Assembly (NCBI GenBank): GCA_910586365.1
Contig: CAJUGP010000001.1
Coordinates: 15,629 to 79,628 of the forward strand
DNA from: an uncultured Christensenella sp.
GTDB lineage: Bacteria; Bacillota; Clostridia; Christensenellales; Borkfalkiaceae
DNA: 64,000 bases
Direction of reading: 5' to 3'
Each line of letters opens with the position of its first letter. Position 1 is the first letter of the stretch. The notes beneath the pieces are model-generated. The model was not told the DNA's origin and ran no database searches. It saw nothing but the letters and a program-made list of their open reading frames with translations. Position numbers and translations under genes: made by a program. Below, in pieces: positions 47,800-56,741 of the stretch.

Positions 47800-48962
47800 T
47801 TTAATACCTCTTTCAGAATCGACAAGCCTTCGTCCATCTGAGTTTTCGTAATGTTGAGCGGCGGAACGATGCGCAAACGGCTGTGCGCGGTGAGCACGAG
47901 CAAGCCCTTTTCCAAACAGGTCTGCGCAACCTGCTTCGCCGTTTTCTCTTTGAGCGACAACCCGATCATCAGCCCCAAGCCCGTGACGCCCGCCACGCCG
48001 TCGAAGCCTTTGAGTTTGGCGCGCATGTACGCGCTTTTGCCCTGCACTTCGAGCAAAAAGTCTTCGGTAATGCGCGAGAGAATGCTCTCCGCCCCCGCGC
48101 AGGCGACGGGGTTGCCGCCGAACGTGGAACCGTGATCGCCCGCCGTGTATACGTTTTCGGTTTTCCCGTAAAACAGACAGGCGCCGAGGGGCAGACCGCC
48201 CGCGATCCCCTTTGCCGTCGTCACGATATCGGGCGCGATGCCGTAATGCTCGTAAGCGAAAAATTTGCCCGTTCTGCCGTTGCCCGTCTGCACTTCGTCG
48301 ACGATGAGCAGAATATCGCGTTCCCTGCAAAACTCCCAAAGCGCTTTCACGAACGGCGCGGGCAGATCATACACGCCGCTTTCGCCCTGCACGCATTCGA
48401 TCACGACGGCGCAGCAATCGCTCCCCGCCGTCTTTTTCACGCTTTCCAAATTGCAATCGGCAACCGCGACGCCGCCGACGAACGGATCGAAAAAACGGTG
48501 AAAACTATCCTGCCCCGTCGCCGTGAGCGTGAACAGCGTTCTGCCGTGAAAGCTGTTTTTAAGAGAAACGATTTTGTTTCTGCCTGCGCCGTACTTCATA
48601 AACGAATACTTGCGCGCCGCCTTGAAGGCGCATTCGTTTGCTTCCGCGCCCGAATTGGCGAAGAATACGCGTTTGGCGCCCGCCTTCGTGCACAGGAGCT
48701 TTGCGAGCCTTGCCTGCGCCTCGTTATAATACAGATTGCTTACGTGCTGAATTTTATTGAGCTGCGCGATCACGGCTTGTTTCCATTCTTCGTCGTTCGC
48801 GCCGAAGATATTGACGGCGATGCCCGCGCCGAAATCGATATACCGCTTTCCTTGCGTATCGTACCATTCCGCACCCTGCCCGCGATCGATCGCAACGGGA
48901 TACCGCGCAAACGTTTTGGCGCCGTATTCGTCGTCGAGTGCTTTTATTTGATCGAAGTTCAT
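47796..48962 (-). CDS. argD: Acetylornithine aminotransferase
   Basis: The 388-residue class III PLP aminotransferase makes N-acetylornithine from N-acetylglutamate semialdehyde. Seen: cofactor-binding NSGAEANE, the aspartate in VDEVQTGNGRTG and the Schiff-base lysine in TTAKGIAGG. It may also act on succinyl-DAP intermediates in other bacteria, but here DapL makes that unnecessary. AAGGAG ribosome-binding site. Between argB and argF. Confidence 0.95.
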   Translation of the reverse strand: MNFDQIKALDDEYGAKTFARYPVAIDRGQGAEWYDTQGKRYIDFGAGIAVNIFGANDEEWKQAVIAQLNKIQHVSNLYYNEAQARLAKLLCTKAGAKRVFFANSGAEANECAFKAARKYSFMKYGAGRNKIVSLKNSFHGRTLFTLTATGQDSFHRFFDPFVGGVAVADCNLESVKKTAGSDCCAVVIECVQGESGVYDLPAPFVKALWEFCRERDILLIVDEVQTGNGRTGKFFAYEHYGIAPDIVTTAKGIAGGLPLGACLFYGKTENVYTAGDHGSTFGGNPVACAGAESILSRITEDFLLEVQGKSAYMRAKLKGFDGVAGVTGLGLMIGLSLKEKTAKQVAQTCLEKGLLVLTAHSRLRIVPPLNITKTQMDEGLSILKEVLK

Positions 48963-49001
48963 TTTTTTCTCCTTAAACTCTTAAAAAAAGATGACTCAAC
49001 A

Positions 49002-49859
49002 TCAGTCACCTTTTACGAACATCGTTCCGAACCCCTCGTCGGAGAGCAATTCGAGAATGATAGAATGATTAACGCGACCGTCGATGATAAACACGCGGTT
49101 TACGCCGTCGCGGATCGCATTTTTGCAGCAATTTATTTTCGGGATCATGCCGCCCGAAATGATCCCCTTCTGAATGAGTGCGGGCACGTCGGAAACGTAC
49201 ACTTTTTTGATCAGGCTTTCGGGGTCGTCTTTATTTTCGAGCAATCCGCGGATATCGGTCATGAGAACAAGACTTTCCGCCTTTAACGTACCCGCGATCG
49301 CGGCGGCGGCGGTATCGGCGTTCACGTTGTAAATATTCCCCTCGTCGTCGCACCCGACGGTGGAAACGACGGGCAAATAGCCCGCGTTCAGACAATCGCA
49401 AATGACGTCGGGCGTAACCGACGCGATTTTACCGACGTAACCCAGCTCCTCGCTCTCTTTTTCGCAGCGGAGAAGCATTCCGTCCAAACCCGACAGCCCC
49501 ACCGCTTTGCAGCCCAACCTGCCGAGATTATGCACTAATTCCTTGTTCACCTTGCCCGCCAGCACCATGCGCACAACTTCGGCGGTCTCTTTATCGGTAT
49601 AACGCAATCCGCCCACAAACCGCGATTCGATCCCCATGCGCGTAAGCGTCTGCGAAATTTCGGGACCGCCCCCGTGCACGAGCACGACTTTGATGCCCAC
49701 GAAACGCAAAAGCGTTAAATCGCGCATGACGCCCGCTTTCAGCTCCTCGCTCGTCATGGCGTTTCCGCCGTACTTGATCACAAGATACTTGTCTTGATAT
49801 TTTTTGATGTAAGGCATCGCCTCCAACAGCAGCTCAGCCTGTTCCTTTTTATCGATCAC
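49002..49859 (-). CDS. argB: Acetylglutamate kinase
   Basis: The 285-residue amino-acid kinase phosphorylates N-acetylglutamate, usually the step inhibited by arginine. Seen: VIKYGGNAM and VLVHGGGPEIS for ATP and substrate, NVNADTAAAAIAG and the KINCCKNAI segment near the C-terminus. Start is GTG at 49859, which overlaps the argJ stop (GTGA) and has GGAG 9 nt upstream. The short N-terminal helix before VIKYGG is compatible with the hexameric, arginine-sensitive type, but this is not certain. Confidence 0.94.
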   Translation of the reverse strand: MIDKKEQAELLLEAMPYIKKYQDKYLVIKYGGNAMTSEELKAGVMRDLTLLRFVGIKVVLVHGGGPEISQTLTRMGIESRFVGGLRYTDKETAEVVRMVLAGKVNKELVHNLGRLGCKAVGLSGLDGMLLRCEKESEELGYVGKIASVTPDVICDCLNAGYLPVVSTVGCDDEGNIYNVNADTAAAAIAGTLKAESLVLMTDIRGLLENKDDPESLIKKVYVSDVPALIQKGIISGGMIPKINCCKNAIRDGVNRVFIIDGRVNHSIILELLSDEGFGTMFVKGD

Positions 49860-51088
49860 GTTCTGTAATCTCCGTTGATTTTCACATAGTCGTACGTCAA
49901 ATCGCAGCCGTAAGCGGTCGCCTCGTACACGCCCGCGTTCAGATTGACGGCGATCTCGATCTCGTCCTCGGAGAGCAGTTTTTTCGCTTCCTCTTCCGAA
50001 AACGCCACGCCGTAGCCCCCTTTGCAAACAAGCAGCTCGCCCGCTCTCGAGCGGAACGTCACGTCGATTTTGGAAATGTCGAGGTCGGCGCCCGCATAGC
50101 CGAGCGCGCAGAGCACGCGCCCCCAGTTGATATCCGAGCCGAAAATCGCGGCTTTGACAAGATTGCTTTTGACGACCGACTTCGCGGCAAGACGCGCGTC
50201 CGTCACCTTTTTAGCGTTATACACGCGGCATTCGATGAGCTTCGTTGCGCCCTCGCCGTCGCGCGCCAGCATGCGGCAGAGTTTGCGCAGCACCGTGCCG
50301 AGCGCGTCTTTGAAGATGCGGTAATCGACGCCCGCTTTGTCGATAAGCGTATTGCCCGCTCTGCCGTTCGCCATGATGCAAAGCGTGTCGTTCGTGGAAG
50401 TGTCGCCGTCGACGCTGAGCATGTTGACCGTATCCTTCACGTTCGCCGCAAGCGCTCTTCTGAGCATTTCGGGCGAAATGTTCACGTCGGTCGTGACGAA
50501 CAGCAGCATGGTCGCCATATTCGGGCAGATCATGCCCACGCCCTTGGCAACCGCGCCGATCGTGCACGTTTTCCCCGCGATCCCGAACGTAATTGCCGTT
50601 TCCTTTTTAACGGTGTCGGTCGTCATGATCGCCTCGGCGGCAGCCGCGCTGCCTTCGCCGTCCGCGCGCAAGCCTGCGCAAAGCTCCTTCATGCCGCCCG
50701 CGATCGGTTCGAGGCTCAGCTCCTGCCCGATCACGCCCGTGCTTGCCACGACCACGTTTTCACGCTCGATCCCCGTGTGTTCCTGCACGAGCGCGCACAT
50801 GCCTTCCGCGATCTCCACCCCGTTCGCGTTGCAGGTGTTGGCGTTGCCGCTGTTCACGATTACCGCCTGCGCGTAGCCGTTTTCCACGTGCTTTTTCGTG
50901 ACGAGAATGGGCGCGCCTTTGACGAGGTTGCTCGTATACGCGCATGCCGTTACGCAAAGCTCGTCCGCCGCGATCAGCGCCAAATCTTTTTTTAATTTAT
51001 TTTTGCGGATTCCGCAGTGAACGCCGTTTGCGCGGAATCCCGCGGGAGCGCATACGCCGCCCGCCGTTTCTTTGAAATTTTCAAACAT
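49856..51088 (-). CDS. argJ: Glutamate N-acetyltransferase ArgJ
   Basis: The 410-residue enzyme transfers the acetyl group from acetylornithine back to glutamate and so recycles it. It matures by self-cleavage before the Thr of the PNMATML motif (GVGMICPNMATML), present here, which yields alpha and beta chains. Upstream KG and downstream TTD (TTDVNIS) match the family. Whether it also uses acetyl-CoA (bifunctional type) cannot be decided from sequence, but no separate argA is seen. AAGGAA ribosome-binding site. Confidence 0.95.
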   Translation of the reverse strand: MFENFKETAGGVCAPAGFRANGVHCGIRKNKLKKDLALIAADELCVTACAYTSNLVKGAPILVTKKHVENGYAQAVIVNSGNANTCNANGVEIAEGMCALVQEHTGIERENVVVASTGVIGQELSLEPIAGGMKELCAGLRADGEGSAAAAEAIMTTDTVKKETAITFGIAGKTCTIGAVAKGVGMICPNMATMLLFVTTDVNISPEMLRRALAANVKDTVNMLSVDGDTSTNDTLCIMANGRAGNTLIDKAGVDYRIFKDALGTVLRKLCRMLARDGEGATKLIECRVYNAKKVTDARLAAKSVVKSNLVKAAIFGSDINWGRVLCALGYAGADLDISKIDVTFRSRAGELLVCKGGYGVAFSEEEAKKLLSEDEIEIAVNLNAGVYEATAYGCDLTYDYVKINGDYRT

Positions 51089-51103
51089 ACTGTTCCTTCG
51101 CTC

Positions 51104-52027
51104 TTACAAGCCCTTTCCTTCTTCCAAGCCGAGCGCGATGTTCATGTTCTGCACCGCCGCGCCGCTTGCGCCTTTGCCTAAATTATCGAACCGCGCCGAG
51201 AGCAAGAGCTGCTCCTCGTTGCCGTTGACGAGAATCTCCAACCCGTTCGTTTCGTTGAGCGCGTTTGCGGCGATAAAACCGCTTTGCTCCGCGCCGACCG
51301 TCACGAACCGACTGCCTTCGTAATAATCCCGATAAAACGCTTTCAATTCTTCGACGCCGATGCGTCTTGGAAGCAACGACGAAAAAAGCGGTACGGAAAC
51401 GGTCATGCCGTTGTAATGATCGCAGATATAGGGATTGAACACGGGTTTGCGCGTAAGCGAGCAGATTTTCGTCATTTCGGGCAGGTGCTTGTGTTCGAGC
51501 GAAAGCGCGTAAAGGCGCGGCGTTTGAAGCGATTTATCCCTGTTTTGCGCCTCGTACTGTTCGATCGCCTTTTTTCCGCCGCCCGAATAGCCACTTACGG
51601 CATGGCAGACGAAAGGATAGTCGGGTTGCACGATACCCGCTTTTACGAGCGGATAGACAAGGGATATAAATCCGCTTGCGTAACAACCCGGATTGGCGAT
51701 GCGTTTGGAACGGGCGATCGCCGCCCTGTGTTCGGGCGAAAGCTCGGCAAAGCCGTACGCCCACCCCTCGCTCGTGCGGTGCGCCGTGGAAGCGTCGATC
51801 ACAATTGTAGAAGGATTTTCGACAAGCCCGACCGCCTCGCGCGCCGCGTTGTCGGGAAGGCACAGAAAAACGACGTCGGAGGAGTTAATCGCTTCTTTCC
51901 GCACCGCAACGTCTTTTCTGCATTGCTCGGGCAGCGAAACGATTTCCACGTCGTTCCGAAGAGAGAGTCTTTCGTATATGCGCAGACCCGTCGTGCCCGC
52001 TTTTCCGTCGATAAATACCTTCGTCAT
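51104..52027 (-). CDS. argC: N-acetyl-gamma-glutamyl-phosphate reductase, type 2
   Basis: The 307-residue NADPH-dependent enzyme reduces N-acetylglutamyl phosphate to the semialdehyde. N-terminal nucleotide-binding DGKAGTTGLRI, catalytic Cys in ANPGCYASG, and His in LEHKHLPE are present. The length and the start of the protein fit the shorter type 2 ArgC rather than the 340-residue type 1 that usually accompanies argJ. It follows argG by 6 nt. Confidence 0.94.
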   Translation of the reverse strand: MTKVFIDGKAGTTGLRIYERLSLRNDVEIVSLPEQCRKDVAVRKEAINSSDVVFLCLPDNAAREAVGLVENPSTIVIDASTAHRTSEGWAYGFAELSPEHRAAIARSKRIANPGCYASGFISLVYPLVKAGIVQPDYPFVCHAVSGYSGGGKKAIEQYEAQNRDKSLQTPRLYALSLEHKHLPEMTKICSLTRKPVFNPYICDHYNGMTVSVPLFSSLLPRRIGVEELKAFYRDYYEGSRFVTVGAEQSGFIAANALNETNGLEILVNGNEEQLLLSARFDNLGKGASGAAVQNMNIALGLEEGKGL

Positions 52028-52033
52028 GTTCGA

Positions 52034-53260
52034 TTATTTGCGTTTTTGATCGAGCATCGCCTTTACTTTGAGCGGCAAGCCGAACAGATTGATAAAGCCC
52101 TCGGAGTCCTTTTGCGAATACGCGCCGCCGTCGTCGGAGAACGTGGCGATGTCCTCGCTGTAAAGCGAATACGGCGAAGTAATGCCCGCACACATAACGT
52201 TGCCCTTGTAAATGCGCAGCTTCACGTCTCCCGTGACCGTTTCCTGCGTTTTGGAAACGAATGCGGAGAGCGCTTCGCGCAAGGGCGTAAACCACAGACC
52301 GTCGTAAACGAGTTCGCCGAACTTCACCGCGACGAGCTGCTTATAGTGCGCCGTCGCTTTGTCGAGGCAGAGCATTTCGAGGTAACGGTGCGCCTCGTAA
52401 AGGATCGTGCCGCCCGGCGTTTCGTATACGCCGCGCGACTTCATGCCGACAAGACGGTTTTCGACAAGATCGGCAAGACCGACGCCGTTCGCGCCGCCGA
52501 TTTGGTTGAGCTTTTCGATCAATTCCACCGCGCCGAGCTTTTTGCCGTCGATCGCGGTCGGAATACCCTTTTCAAAATGCAGCGTCAGATATACGGGTTT
52601 GTCGGGCGCCCGCAAAGGCGAAACGCCCAACTCCAAAAAGCCCTCTTTTTCATACTGCGGCTCGTTCGCGGGGTCTTCGAGATCGAGCCCCTCGTGCGAG
52701 AGGTGCCACAGGTTTTTATCTTTGGAATAATTGGTTTCGCGGTTGATTTTAAGGGGAATTTTATGCGCTTCGGCGTACTCGATCTCCTCTTCGCGGCTCT
52801 TGATATCCCAAATACGCCACGGGGCGATGATCTTCATTTCGGGCGCGAACGCCTTGATCGCAAGCTCGAAACGGACCTGATCGTTTCCCTTGCCCGTGCA
52901 GCCGTGGCAGATCGCATCCGCCCCTTCCTTTTGGGCGATCTCCACGATCGCTTTGGCGATCACGGGACGCGCGAACGACGTTCCCAACAGATATTTTTCT
53001 TCGTACACGGCGCCCGCCTGTACGGTGGGGAAAATATAATCTTCTACGAATTGCTTTTTGAGGTCGAGCACGTACAGTTTGCTCGCGCCCGTTTTTTTGG
53101 CTTTTTCTTCCAAGCCCTCCAGCTCGGTACCCTGCCCGACGTCGCCCGAAACGGCGATCACCTCGCAGTTATCGTAATTTTCTTTGAGCCACGGGATAAT
53201 GATCGAAGTATCGAGACCGCCCGAGTATGCCAAAACTACCTTTTTGATCTGTGCCGCCAT
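52034..53260 (-). CDS. argG: Argininosuccinate synthase
   Basis: The 408-residue enzyme joins citrulline and aspartate using ATP. The PP-loop YSGGLDTS is at residues 12-19, with the citrulline/aspartate segments [13 protein letters not shown] and the [13 protein letters not shown] region typical of the family. First gene of the arg operon; ATG at 53260 with GAGGA upstream (a TTG five codons earlier overlaps it). argH, which would complete arginine, is not in the window. Confidence 0.96.
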   Translation of the reverse strand: MAAQIKKVVLAYSGGLDTSIIIPWLKENYDNCEVIAVSGDVGQGTELEGLEEKAKKTGASKLYVLDLKKQFVEDYIFPTVQAGAVYEEKYLLGTSFARPVIAKAIVEIAQKEGADAICHGCTGKGNDQVRFELAIKAFAPEMKIIAPWRIWDIKSREEEIEYAEAHKIPLKINRETNYSKDKNLWHLSHEGLDLEDPANEPQYEKEGFLELGVSPLRAPDKPVYLTLHFEKGIPTAIDGKKLGAVELIEKLNQIGGANGVGLADLVENRLVGMKSRGVYETPGGTILYEAHRYLEMLCLDKATAHYKQLVAVKFGELVYDGLWFTPLREALSAFVSKTQETVTGDVKLRIYKGNVMCAGITSPYSLYSEDIATFSDDGGAYSQKDSEGFINLFGLPLKVKAMLDQKRK

Positions 53261-53292
53261 TTTTTTATTCCTCAAAATTTTATTATCGATTT

Positions 53293-53321
53293 ATTATAAT
53301 ATAAAACGGCGCACAAGTCAA
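53293..53321 (-). promoter_or_regulatory. Promoter of the arg-car-thiI operon
   Basis: TTGACT (53316-53321), 17 bp, TATAAT (53293-53298) on the minus strand. The -35 box covers the stop codon of the upstream gene. I see no clear ArgR box. Confidence 0.8.
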
Positions 53322-53791
53322 GCGTTTGCGCCGTCCGTTTCGGGATTGAAAGCAGGATATATCATACTCATTTCTTCCGCGGTAAACTGCTCTTCATGAT
53401 AAGGCGAAAAGAGCACGCGGCTGTAAAACAAAAAGCTGTCTTGCGCGTCCTGCGTGCGGAAGGTCGCAACAAATTTTTTGCCCTTCTTTGTTACGGATAC
53501 GCAGCCCTCCCGCCTGTCGTACGCGAACGTTTTGCGCAGCGTTTTAACGTAAATAAGCTCTTCCGTGAGCTGTACGCCGAGAACCGTACCGAGCGAAACG
53601 CGCATGACGTAAACGCCGTACACCGTAAAATAAAGCACGCCCAATACGGGCGTTATGATCCAAAACGCGGCGTAACGGGCGATCGCAAAGGTAAGGCAGA
53701 CGAAAAAGAGCGGCACCGCGACGGCGCTGAACGCGATTAACAGCTTGCGCACCGTGCGGACGTAGCGTACGATCCCCTCTTTTTCGTTCAT
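53318..53791 (-). CDS. Membrane protein with YcxB-like cytoplasmic domain
   Basis: A 157-residue protein with two transmembrane helices (about residues 16-38 and 42-66) and a C-terminal 85-residue beta-rich domain (VTKKGKKFVATFRTQDAQDSF...). The layout resembles YcxB-like proteins, which end in a PH-like domain; the match is by architecture only. Function unknown. GGAG ribosome-binding site. It overlaps the arg operon promoter at its end. Confidence 0.5.
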   Translation of the reverse strand: MNEKEGIVRYVRTVRKLLIAFSAVAVPLFFVCLTFAIARYAAFWIITPVLGVLYFTVYGVYVMRVSLGTVLGVQLTEELIYVKTLRKTFAYDRREGCVSVTKKGKKFVATFRTQDAQDSFLFYSRVLFSPYHEEQFTAEEMSMIYPAFNPETDGANA

Positions 53792-53812
53792 TTTATTTTC
53801 TCCTTCGTATCC

Positions 53813-54541
53813 CTATTTTCGGAACGCGACGAAAAACCGTGACATAACTTCTTCGCCGCAACGTGCCTCGATCGCCGCACCCTCTTGCGTATCCTCGCGG
53901 TAAAACTCCAACACCGCGCCCGCTTTCGCCTGCTTCTCGTACGAAATTTGGAAATAATCAACGGAGCGCGAAAGCTCGTCCTGCGTAAAGCAGTCGAAAA
54001 AATAATCGGCGTAGCGCGTATTATTGGCGTGATAATAATGATCGCATTCGCTGAGCATGACCGTGCGCGCGCCTATCTTTTTCCCCTCGCGCGCCTTCGG
54101 AACTTTCCACACCGCTTCGACGCATTTTTCGTCGCGGTACGGGCAGGTATCGTGCGCCTCGCCCAAAACGTCCGCGGTGCGCAGCGAAAACGTGGCAAAA
54201 TCCACCAAACACCAACGCGACGCGATCGCGGCGACCGTTTCGCCGTTCGCGCGCACGCAGTAATCGCGCTCGAAAAAGACGCGGCGGGGCGGCAACGGCC
54301 AAGTTTCGATCTCCAACGCGTCGTTAAAGGAAATATCCTTGTAAAATTTGCAATACGTACCCACGATTACGAAGGCGACGTTCTTCGGTTTCAGGTCCTC
54401 GTAACCGAACCGCAGCTCGTCGGCGCTTCGGCACGCCGATTCCTGCGTCAACGCCAACAGCGCCGAAGGTTTGAGCCGATCTTGAAAGTCGCAGTCGGAA
54501 TACCGTAATTCATACTTTTTTTTATGCGCGTAAAAACCCAT
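53813..54541 (-). CDS. Acyl-ACP thioesterase
   Basis: The 242-residue protein has the double hotdog fold of plant-FatA/FatB-like bacterial acyl-ACP thioesterases: first hotdog opening with KKYELRYSDCDFQDRLKPSALL, a WCLVDFATFSLR segment in the middle, and a second hotdog with ECDHYYHANNTRYADYF carrying the conserved His and Asn. It would release fatty acids from acyl carrier protein and so terminate chain elongation. The ATG at 54541 lies 6 nt after the -10 box with no ribosome-binding site, so this may be a leaderless mRNA. Stand-alone gene. Confidence 0.88.
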   Translation of the reverse strand: MGFYAHKKKYELRYSDCDFQDRLKPSALLALTQESACRSADELRFGYEDLKPKNVAFVIVGTYCKFYKDISFNDALEIETWPLPPRRVFFERDYCVRANGETVAAIASRWCLVDFATFSLRTADVLGEAHDTCPYRDEKCVEAVWKVPKAREGKKIGARTVMLSECDHYYHANNTRYADYFFDCFTQDELSRSVDYFQISYEKQAKAGAVLEFYREDTQEGAAIEARCGEEVMSRFFVAFRK

Positions 54542-54547
54542 GGGAAA

Positions 54548-54576
54548 AGTATACCACCGCCGCGCAAAAAAGTCAA
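54548..54576 (-). promoter_or_regulatory. Promoter of thioesterase, 6 nt before the ATG
   Basis: TTGACT (54571-54576), 17 bp, TATACT (54548-54553) on the minus strand, ending 6 nt before the start codon. Confidence 0.75.
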
Positions 54577-54593
54577 CAAATCGACGGAAAAAT

Positions 54594-55304
54594 TTACTTG
54601 GAAGTATTCGCGCCCGAGGCAAGATAAGCGACCGCGCCCGATCGGATCACCTGCGCGAGTTTTCTTTGATACGCTTCGCTTACGAGCAGCGCTTCGTCCT
54701 GCGCGTTGGATAAAAATCCGCATTCGACAATGACGGCGGGATATTCATGACAGTTCAAGATAAAATAATCGCCTGCCAACGGATCGCTTTTGCGGGCGCA
54801 TTCCTCCATGCCGTTGAGCGAATCCTGTATGCAGTCGGCAAGCGCGACGGAAGGAGCAAATCCCTTTTTGAAAAAGACCTGCGCGCCGCGGCGGGAAGAA
54901 AGCGAAAAAAAGTTCTGATGTACGGAAATAACGAGCGCGGGCGAGGCGGCATTGATGATTTCGGCGCGTTTTTTCATGTCGCGTTTTTTATAGCCCTTTG
55001 CCGTCGTGCCGTAAAGCCCCGCTTCGCTCAGGCGCGTCTGCACGACGAGGAAGCCCGCGTCCTCGAATTCTTTTTGCAGACAACGGGAGATCGCAAGGTT
55101 GATATCGCTTTCCTTCGTGCCCGTGACCTTGCCCGAAACGCCGCCGTCGATCCCGCCGTGCCCCGCGTCGATGACGACCGTTAAACGCAATGCCTGCGCC
55201 GCCGTTTTGGCGAGCGCAAAGAAACAAATACCGAACGTGACCGCAACGGAAAGAATCAGCGCGGTGATACCGAATATGACGCGATGGCGTAAGAAAAAAC
55301 CCAT
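54594..55304 (-). CDS. cwlD: N-acetylmuramoyl-L-alanine amidase CwlD
   Basis: A 236-residue zinc amidase with an N-terminal membrane anchor (about residues 10-32) and an amidase_3 domain: zinc ligands His49 in VIDAGHGGIDGG, a second His in ISVHQN, and the catalytic Glu in VIVECGFLSN. The length, the anchor and the sporulation-type promoter point to CwlD, which starts muramic-lactam formation in the spore cortex. No Shine-Dalgarno precedes the ATG, and a sigma-E-type promoter ends 5 nt before it. The stop codon is 17 nt upstream of the thioesterase -35 box. Confidence 0.88.
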   Translation of the reverse strand: MGFFLRHRVIFGITALILSVAVTFGICFFALAKTAAQALRLTVVIDAGHGGIDGGVSGKVTGTKESDINLAISRCLQKEFEDAGFLVVQTRLSEAGLYGTTAKGYKKRDMKKRAEIINAASPALVISVHQNFFSLSSRRGAQVFFKKGFAPSVALADCIQDSLNGMEECARKSDPLAGDYFILNCHEYPAVIVECGFLSNAQDEALLVSEAYQRKLAQVIRSGAVAYLASGANTSK

Positions 55305-55309
55305 ACTTT

Positions 55310-55336
55310 ATTGTATGAGTTTTTTTCCGTAACTAT
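55310..55336 (-). promoter_or_regulatory. Sigma-E-like promoter of cwlD
   Basis: On the minus strand, -10 CATACAAT (55310-55317) matches the sigma-E consensus exactly; core -35 ATA (55334-55336) is 16 bp upstream. The -10 box ends 5 nt before the ATG. Confidence 0.7.
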
Positions 55337-55346
55337 GTAAGCGCGT

Positions 55347-56741
55347 TTACTTTTTTGCCTTGATATATTCGTCGATGGCTTTCGCCGCTTTCTTGCCCGC
55401 GCCCATGGCGAGGATCACGGTCGCGGCGCCCGTTACGGCGTCGCCGCCCGCATAAACGCCTTTAAGCGAGGTCGCCCCGTTTTCGTCGGCGACGATCTCC
55501 CCGCGCGGTTTGGTCTGCAAGCCCTGCGTCGCGTTGCGCAGCAGCGGATTGGGCGACGTTCCGAGCGACATGATCACGCAGTCGAGCGGCAGATCGAATT
55601 CGCTGCCCTCTTTGACGACGGGGCGGCGTCTGCCCGACGCGTCGGGTTCGCCTAGCTCCATTTCCACGCACCGCACGCCCGTCACGTTATCGTCGGCGTC
55701 GGTCAGGATTTTGACGGGGTTGGTGAGCAATCGAAAAATAACGCCCTCTTCTTTGGCGTGCTCCACTTCCTCGCGGCGGGCGGGCAATTCCGCTTCCGAA
55801 CGGCGGTAAATAATCGAAACCTCCGCCCCCATGCGTTTGGCGCTGCGCGCCGCGTCCATCGCAACGTTGCCGCCGCCCACGACCGCGACCTTTTTCGCAC
55901 GGAACACGGGCGTCGCGCTGCCCTCCTCGTACGCCTTCATGAGATTGATGCGCGTAAGATATTCGTTTGCGGAAAACACGCCCTTCGCGTTTTCACCCTC
56001 GATCCCCATGAACATGGGCAGCCCCGCGCCCGTTCCGAGGAACACCGCCTCGAAACCGTATTCGTTTTTCAGCTCCTCGACGGTGAACACCCGCCCGACG
56101 ACCGAATTGGTTTCCACTTTTACGCCGAGCGCTTTGAGATTTTCCACTTCCTTGCGCACGATCGCCTTGGGCAGACGGAATTCGGGAATGCCGTATACGA
56201 GCACGCCGCCCGCAACGTGCAGCGCCTCGAACACCGTGACTTCGTAACCGAGCTTTGCAAGATCGCCCGCGCAGGTAAGTCCCGCCGGTCCCGAACCGAC
56301 CACGGCGACCTTATGCCCGTTCTGCGCAGGCTTGACGGGCTGCGTTTTGCTATGAGCGTTATGGTAATCGGCGACGAAACGCTCCAATCTGCCGATCCCC
56401 ACGGGTTCGCCTTTGATCCCGCGCGTGCACTTGCCTTCGCACTGCGTTTCCTGCGGGCAGACTCTGCCGCATACGGCGGGCAAAGCCGACGTGCGGGAGA
56501 TCACCTCGTACGCTCCCTCGAAATCCCCTTCCGCCGCGCGCGAAATAAATTCGGGAATGGCGACGTTGACGGGGCAGCCCGCCTCGCAGGGTTTATTCTT
56601 GCAGTTTAAGCAGCGTTTCGCCTCGTTTATCGCCGTCTCTTCGTCGTAACCGAGCGCGACTTCCAGAAAGTTGCCGCTGCGGACGGCAGCATCCTGCGTC
56701 GGCATTTCGCTTTTTTTGGGGTCCATATTGAATTTCGTCAT
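55347..56741 (-). CDS. NfnB/GltD-like flavoprotein (SudA type)
   Basis: The 464-residue flavoprotein has an N-terminal iron-sulfur region (AKRCLNCKNKPCEAGCPVNVAIPEF and VCGRVCPQETQCEGKC) and two nucleotide-binding sites (VVGSGPAGLTCAGDLAKLG and VVGGGNVAMDAARSAKRMG). It is homologous to the glutamate synthase small subunit and to the NfnB/SudA subunit of the NADH-dependent ferredoxin:NADP reductase. Because it overlaps the NfnA-like gene by 4 nt, and no glutamate synthase large subunit is present, the NfnAB role (electron bifurcation between NADPH, NADH and ferredoxin) is more likely than GltD. Start at 56741 fits the ATGA overlap. Confidence 0.9.
   Translation of the reverse strand: MTKFNMDPKKSEMPTQDAAVRSGNFLEVALGYDEETAINEAKRCLNCKNKPCEAGCPVNVAIPEFISRAAEGDFEGAYEVISRTSALPAVCGRVCPQETQCEGKCTRGIKGEPVGIGRLERFVADYHNAHSKTQPVKPAQNGHKVAVVGSGPAGLTCAGDLAKLGYEVTVFEALHVAGGVLVYGIPEFRLPKAIVRKEVENLKALGVKVETNSVVGRVFTVEELKNEYGFEAVFLGTGAGLPMFMGIEGENAKGVFSANEYLTRINLMKAYEEGSATPVFRAKKVAVVGGGNVAMDAARSAKRMGAEVSIIYRRSEAELPARREEVEHAKEEGVIFRLLTNPVKILTDADDNVTGVRCVEMELGEPDASGRRRPVVKEGSEFDLPLDCVIMSLGTSPNPLLRNATQGLQTKPRGEIVADENGATSLKGVYAGGDAVTGAATVILAMGAGKKAAKAIDEYIKAKK

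Noticed and set aside
46891..48339. A 482-codon frame starting far upstream of argF
   Set aside because: The extra N-terminus overlaps argD and is not protein-like; the OTC start at 47799 overlaps the argD stop and fits the family.
53261..53300. An ArgR operator in the arg promoter
   Set aside because: The AT-rich stretch has only loose similarity to ARG boxes and no second copy.
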